Notes under the pieces: generated by a model
Seen by the model: only the letters and a program-made list of their open reading frames with translations
Database searches by the model: none
Told to the model about the DNA's origin: nothing
Translations under genes and position numbers: made by a program
DNA from: Fulvimarina uroteuthidis
Lineage (GTDB): Bacteria > Pseudomonadota > Alphaproteobacteria > Rhizobiales > Rhizobiaceae
Reading direction: 5' to 3'
DNA length: 64,000 nucleotides
NCBI RefSeq assembly: GCF_034321785.1
Contig: NZ_JAXLPB010000002.1
Location: forward strand, 744,001 to 808,000
In this document: one piece after another, positions 60,174 to 64,000 of the stretch
How positions within the stretch are numbered: position 1 is the first letter of the stretch
How the letters are laid out: every line of letters begins with the position of its first letter

Positions 60174-62012
60174 TCAGGCCAGCGGGAGAATATCGTCGCC
60201 CTGGCGACGGGTCTGCAGGGCATAGAAGCGGGCATAAAGGCCTTTCGGCCGGTCTACAAGCTCTTCGTGCGTGCCGCCCTCGGCGATCTCGCCGCCGTCG
60301 ATGACGAGAATCTGATCGGCGTTGACGATGGTGGACAGGCGGTGCGCGACCACGATCGTCGTGCGATCCTTCATCGCGTTTTCCAGCGCCTCCTGCACGA
60401 GGGTTTCCGAGCGCGTGTCGAGCGCGCTCGTCGCCTCGTCGAGAAGCAGGATGGGCGCGTTGCGCACCAGAGCGCGGGCGATCGACAGGCGCTGGCGCTG
60501 GCCGCCCGATAGCGTGATCCCGTTCTCGCCGAGCGGCGTGTCGTAGCCGAGGGGCTGGCGCAGGATGAATTCCTCCGCCTGCGCCTTGCGCGCCGCGTCC
60601 TCGATGTCGGCATCGCTCGCATCCATGCGGCCAAGCCGGATATTGTCGCGGATCGTGCCCTCGAAGAGGTAGGGCGATTGCGGGACGTAGGCGATCTGGG
60701 TGCGCAGGGAGGCCTTGGTGATGTCGCGGATATCCGTGCCGTCGACGCGGATCGCGCCCTTCTCCACGTCGTAGAAGCGTTGCATCAGGGAAATGATGGT
60801 CGACTTGCCGCCGCCCGACGCGCCGATCAGCGCCGTCGTGCGGCCTGCCGGCGCCGTGAAGCTGATCCCGTTCAGAACCGCTTCGCCTGCATGATAGGAG
60901 AAGGTCACCGCGTCGAAGCTGATCTCCCCCGTCGTCAGGACGAGGGGCCTTGCCGTCGGCTTGTCGGCCTGGCGCGGCTCGAGATCGAGGATCTCGTAGA
61001 TCATCGCCGCGTTGACCATGGCGCGCTCGAGCTGCACCTGCAGCTTCGCCAGCCGCCGCGCCGGATCGTAGGCGAGGAGGAGCGCGGTGATGAAGGCGAA
61101 CATCGCGCCGGGCGAATAGCCGAAGACGATGGCGCGGTAGCCCGAATAGGCGATGACGCTCGCGATCGCGAGGCCGGCGACGACCTCGGTCACCGGCGTC
61201 GTGCGCTCGCTGATCGCGGCGACGCGGTTCGATCGGGCCTCCGCCGTCCTCACCAGGACCTCCAGCCGGTCGCGCAAGGGACGCTCCATCGTGAAGGCCT
61301 TGACGACGGTGATGCCCTGGGCCGCCTCCTGCATGGAGGCGAGCACGCGCGCGTTCACGTCGATGACCTCGCGGGTGACGGTGCGCAGCTTGCGGGCAAG
61401 GGTCGCGATCATGATCGTGATCGGCGGGGCCGCCAGGAGCGCGATCGCCGACAGGATCGGGTCCTGCCAGATCATGACGCCGACGAGGAAGATCAGGCTC
61501 AGCACGTCGCGGGCGAGCGAGGTGATCGTCAGGTTGAGCGTATCGCGAATGCCCGAGACGTTCTGGTTGATGCGGGCGGCCAGATGCGCCGAGCGGTTGT
61601 CGGCGAAGAAATCGACGGAAAGCTCCGTCAGCTTCTCGAACAGGCGGCGCTGATAGCGCGCGACGATATTGTTGCCGATCCGGGCCAGGAGCACGCCCTG
61701 GCCGTAGCTTGCGAAACCGCGCACGACGAAGGTCAGGAACACGATGATCGGCAGGGTCACGATCGCCGTCCGATTGCCCTCGACGAAGATCTCGTCGATG
61801 ACGTCCCGCATGATCCATGCCAGGAACGCCGTCGTGCCGGCGATGAGAACCAGGCAGACGATGGCGATCGCGTACTGGCGCACGAACCGGTGGGCGTTTT
61901 CCCGGAACATCCGCTTGACGAGGCGCAGCATGACGCCGCGATCCTCCCGCTGCTTCAGGCGCAGCTTGGGCCGCTTCGAGATCGGGGGTTTTTTGTCTTC
62001 GGATTTCGTCAT
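60174..62012 (-). CDS. ABC transporter, fused permease/ATPase (MsbA/multidrug exporter type)
   Basis: A 612-residue half-transporter. A basic cytoplasmic N-terminus (about 1-40) is followed by six transmembrane helices (about 45-330), then the nucleotide-binding domain. The latter has Walker A GASGGGKSTIISLMQRF, Q-loop YVPQSPYLFEGTIRDNIR, signature LSGGQRQRLSIARALVRN, Walker B ILLLDEATSALDTRSE and the H-loop VAHRLSTI. It exports lipids, lipid A precursors or hydrophobic compounds; MsbA function is plausible but unproven. It is the first gene of the minus-strand run with dapB and gpmA. Confidence 0.94.
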   Translation of the reverse strand: MTKSEDKKPPISKRPKLRLKQREDRGVMLRLVKRMFRENAHRFVRQYAIAIVCLVLIAGTTAFLAWIMRDVIDEIFVEGNRTAIVTLPIIVFLTFVVRGFASYGQGVLLARIGNNIVARYQRRLFEKLTELSVDFFADNRSAHLAARINQNVSGIRDTLNLTITSLARDVLSLIFLVGVMIWQDPILSAIALLAAPPITIMIATLARKLRTVTREVIDVNARVLASMQEAAQGITVVKAFTMERPLRDRLEVLVRTAEARSNRVAAISERTTPVTEVVAGLAIASVIAYSGYRAIVFGYSPGAMFAFITALLLAYDPARRLAKLQVQLERAMVNAAMIYEILDLEPRQADKPTARPLVLTTGEISFDAVTFSYHAGEAVLNGISFTAPAGRTTALIGASGGGKSTIISLMQRFYDVEKGAIRVDGTDIRDITKASLRTQIAYVPQSPYLFEGTIRDNIRLGRMDASDADIEDAARKAQAEEFILRQPLGYDTPLGENGITLSGGQRQRLSIARALVRNAPILLLDEATSALDTRSETLVQEALENAMKDRTTIVVAHRLSTIVNADQILVIDGGEIAEGGTHEELVDRPKGLYARFYALQTRRQGDDILPLA

Positions 62013-62368
62013 GTCGCGCCAAGGCTATAACGGGCCGGCTTTGCGCTGCCTATTGCAAATCTGCCCTGCGAGGGTGCGTTCGGCCCCGGCCGGGCCCATT
62101 CTCTTTGCGACCGCGTTATTCCTGCATCGCATCGCGGGCAGGGCCCGGCCGCGCAACGGTTTGCGGCGGATCGAGGGGGGCGGGAGGAGGCAGGCGCGGG
62201 GCGGCGGGCGACGCTTTCCCCGCCGGGCGGCGGGTATGCAAGGGCCGGTAGCACTTTTTTTGCGATCTCTAACCGCTCGGTAACTTCGTCCCGGTTATGG
62301 AGAGAGGGCCCTTCCGGACTTCAGGAATGTTTCGTCGCGAGGGGCTGGCAGGAGCGCACCGGATACCC
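62013..62368. other. Divergent intergenic region, ABC exporter / GGDEF protein
   Basis: 356 bp. An AT-richer patch (GCACTTTTTTTGCGATCTCTAACCG near 62250) stands out and may hold the promoter of the GGDEF gene. No gene, RNA or repeat recognised. Confidence 0.5.
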
Positions 62369-64000
62369 ATGTCGATCACGTCGCGAATCATAGCAGGTAG
62401 CTTCGTCTTTTTGTCCTTGATGGTCGCGTTCGCCCTGTTTTCCCTCCAGACCCAGTCCGCAGCCCTCGAACTTTCCGACCGGATCTACTCGGCGAGCGTC
62501 GTGCCCCTCGATCGCCTGCACGCCGCCCAGAGCAAGGCCGATGCCCTGCGCGGCCGGCTCGAGCCGTCCACCACCGATTCAACGCGCGGACCCGGCCTCA
62601 TCGAGAGCGAGAAGCAGGAATTCCGCGAGGCGATCGGCCAGATCCGGTCCGATTTCGATCTCGTCCTCGCTTCACCGATCTCGACCGAGACCGCCGCGGT
62701 GATTTCCCAGATGCGCTATCCGCTCAGCCGCCTGTCCATGAGCAACGGGAAGCTGTCGACCCGCGCCGCCGTCTCGGACCTGACGGACCTTTCGCGCGAC
62801 CTCGATCGCGCGATCGAAAGCCTTCGCGCCGACCTTGCCGCCGACCGCGCCGAGGCGGAACGCCGCTCGACGTCGGGCAACTGGCTGACGATGGCGGGCC
62901 TCGGCGCCATCGTGCTCGCGATCGCCGCCTTCACCATTCTGACCGTCCGCTCGATCCGCGGCGCCTTGCGCAAGGTGGCGCACACCGCTGCGAACATCGG
63001 ATCCGACACCTGGGAACAGCCGGTTGTCCGCCGGGTCCCGAGCGAGGTCCGCGGCCTTCTCGAGACCCTCTCCGGCATCCATCTGCGCTTCCGCTCCTCC
63101 ACCGAGTCCATGTCCGTCCAGTCGAACGCGCTTGCCGGGGAGCTGGAGGAAAAGCGGGACCAGATGGCGGCCGCGCTCAACAACATGACGCAGGCCCTGT
63201 GCATGCTGGATGCGGACAAGAAGCTCCTCGTCTCCAACGAGGTCTTCTCCTACTATTTCGGCACCCATGCGATCGGCACGCCGGCCAAGCAGTTCCTGCG
63301 CGATCCGCGCCTGACCGCGCCGCTGCCGCGCAACGAAACCTCGGTCATGCTGACGGAAACCGAGAATGGCGAGATCATGGAGGTCAAGCGTCGCGGCATG
63401 GCCGGACGTGGCCTTCTCATCACGTTCGAGGACATCACCGAGCGCCGGGAGATCGCCGAGCGTCTGGAACACATGGCCGCCCATGACGGCCTGACCGATC
63501 TGCCGAACCGGAAGTGCTTCGTCGACGAGATCGAGGCGCTCCTTTTGAAGAAGCGCGGCGATTTCGCGCTGATGGTTCTCGATCTTCGGAACTTCAAGTC
63601 GATCAACGACAATTACGGCCATCCGGTCGGCGATGCGATGCTGTCGGAGCTCGGCGACCGACTGGTGCGCATCGGCGGCCCCCGAGCCATCGTCGCGCGC
63701 CTCGGCGGCGACGAATTCGGCATTCTCTTCACCGGCGCCAAGGACCTCGAGGGGATCGGCTCGTTCGCGTCGAGCGTCCTTGCAAGCTTCGACGAGCCGT
63801 TCGAGATCGACGGGCGCCGCATCACGAGCTCCGCTGCGATCGGCGTGGTGCAGGTCAACGCCCAGGAGAAGGAAGAGGGGACGAACGCGGACATTCTCCT
63901 GCAGAACTGCGACCTCGCCCTCTACGAGGCGAAGGCCTCGGATTTCGCAACCTGGCGGATCTTCGATCCGGCCATGCGCAACCGCAAGCGCGAGCGCCGG
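62369..64000 (+). CDS. Membrane GGDEF (probably GGDEF-EAL) signalling protein, 3' end outside window
   Basis: The first 544 codons of a c-di-GMP signalling protein. TM1 is about 5-22 (IIAGSFVFLSLMVAFALFSL) and a periplasmic four-helix-like region extends to about 170. TM2 (WLTMAGLGAIVLAIAAFTIL) is followed by a HAMP-like linker and a PAS-like domain (LNNMTQALCMLDADKKLLVS to VEDITER-like FEDITERREIAERLE). The GGDEF domain starts at AAHDGLTDLPNRKCFVDEIE, with the active site RLGGDEFGILF. The RxxD inhibitory site is not present upstream. By analogy with similar rhizobial proteins an EAL domain is expected after the window end; this is inference. Confidence 0.9.
   Translation, partial: MSITSRIIAGSFVFLSLMVAFALFSLQTQSAALELSDRIYSASVVPLDRLHAAQSKADALRGRLEPSTTDSTRGPGLIESEKQEFREAIGQIRSDFDLVLASPISTETAAVISQMRYPLSRLSMSNGKLSTRAAVSDLTDLSRDLDRAIESLRADLAADRAEAERRSTSGNWLTMAGLGAIVLAIAAFTILTVRSIRGALRKVAHTAANIGSDTWEQPVVRRVPSEVRGLLETLSGIHLRFRSSTESMSVQSNALAGELEEKRDQMAAALNNMTQALCMLDADKKLLVSNEVFSYYFGTHAIGTPAKQFLRDPRLTAPLPRNETSVMLTETENGEIMEVKRRGMAGRGLLITFEDITERREIAERLEHMAAHDGLTDLPNRKCFVDEIEALLLKKRGDFALMVLDLRNFKSINDNYGHPVGDAMLSELGDRLVRIGGPRAIVARLGGDEFGILFTGAKDLEGIGSFASSVLASFDEPFEIDGRRITSSAAIGVVQVNAQEKEEGTNADILLQNCDLALYEAKASDFATWRIFDPAMRNRKRERR

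Overview
The window is GC-rich, densely coded chromosomal DNA from an alphaproteobacterium, most likely order Hyphomicrobiales (rhizobia-like). The evidence is the local gene orders (pyrG-kdsA-eno on one strand; Trm112-LON domain-thioredoxin; dapB-gpmA; ycjX-ycjF), a rhizobial-type myo-inositol (iol) cluster and alphaproteobacterial-type chemoreceptor and c-di-GMP proteins. A clear BciA-type 8-vinyl reductase, a bacteriochlorophyll biosynthesis enzyme, implies a phototrophic or recently phototrophic lineage. No rRNA, CRISPR array, prophage or insertion sequence was seen; one tRNA-Gly(GCC) is present.

Layout. 1-9.7 kb: partial lytic transglycosylase, an FNT-type transporter, then housekeeping genes on the minus strand (eno, kdsA, a VOC protein, pyrG, Trm112-like protein, LON-domain protein, thioredoxin co-chaperone, prolyl-tRNA editing protein). 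9.8-18.6 kb: tRNA-Gly, bciA, a three-gene TAXI-type TRAP transporter set, GST, DsbB, two copies of a 45-bp palindromic repeat and an alanine/glycine:cation symporter. 18.9-28.2 kb: inositol catabolism cluster, with hydroxypyruvate-isomerase-like gene and iolG on the minus strand and iolR, iolC, iolD, iolE, a small membrane protein and iolB on the plus strand. A perfect GGAA-N6-TTCC palindrome and a degenerate copy flank iolR. Between iolR and iolC lies a chimeric remnant: the N-terminus of a sugar-binding protein joined directly to the C-terminus of an ABC ATPase, so most of an inositol-type ABC transporter is missing.

28.2-38.3 kb: diguanylate cyclase, chemoreceptor, then a second complete sugar/inositol module (LacI regulator, periplasmic binding protein, permease, ATPase, Gfo/Idh/MocA dehydrogenase, TIM-barrel isomerase), which may replace the broken transporter. 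38.3-39.0 kb is decayed DNA holding a frameshifted TRAP small-permease remnant. 39-47.5 kb: a large membrane protein of GT-C appearance, leuA behind a structured leader, a conserved membrane-anchored protein, metallophosphoesterase, NUDIX, glutathionyl-hydroquinone reductase and GNAT genes. 47.5-64 kb: mutS, secreted hypothetical proteins, ycjX-ycjF, a SixA-like phosphatase, a SIMPL protein, a BrkB-family membrane protein, and a minus-strand run (MsbA-like ABC exporter, dapB, gpmA, GNAT, Fae-like protein), ending in a partial GGDEF protein.

The central theme is carbohydrate and cyclitol use: two dehydrogenases, two TIM-barrel isomerases, the IolCDEB enzymes, one intact and one broken ABC importer and two regulators. 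The points most worth checking are the chimeric transporter remnant, the IolR operator pair, the Fae homologue with an apparently replaced catalytic histidine, the decayed DctQ, and the leuA leader. Starts were chosen by reading; no searches could be run.
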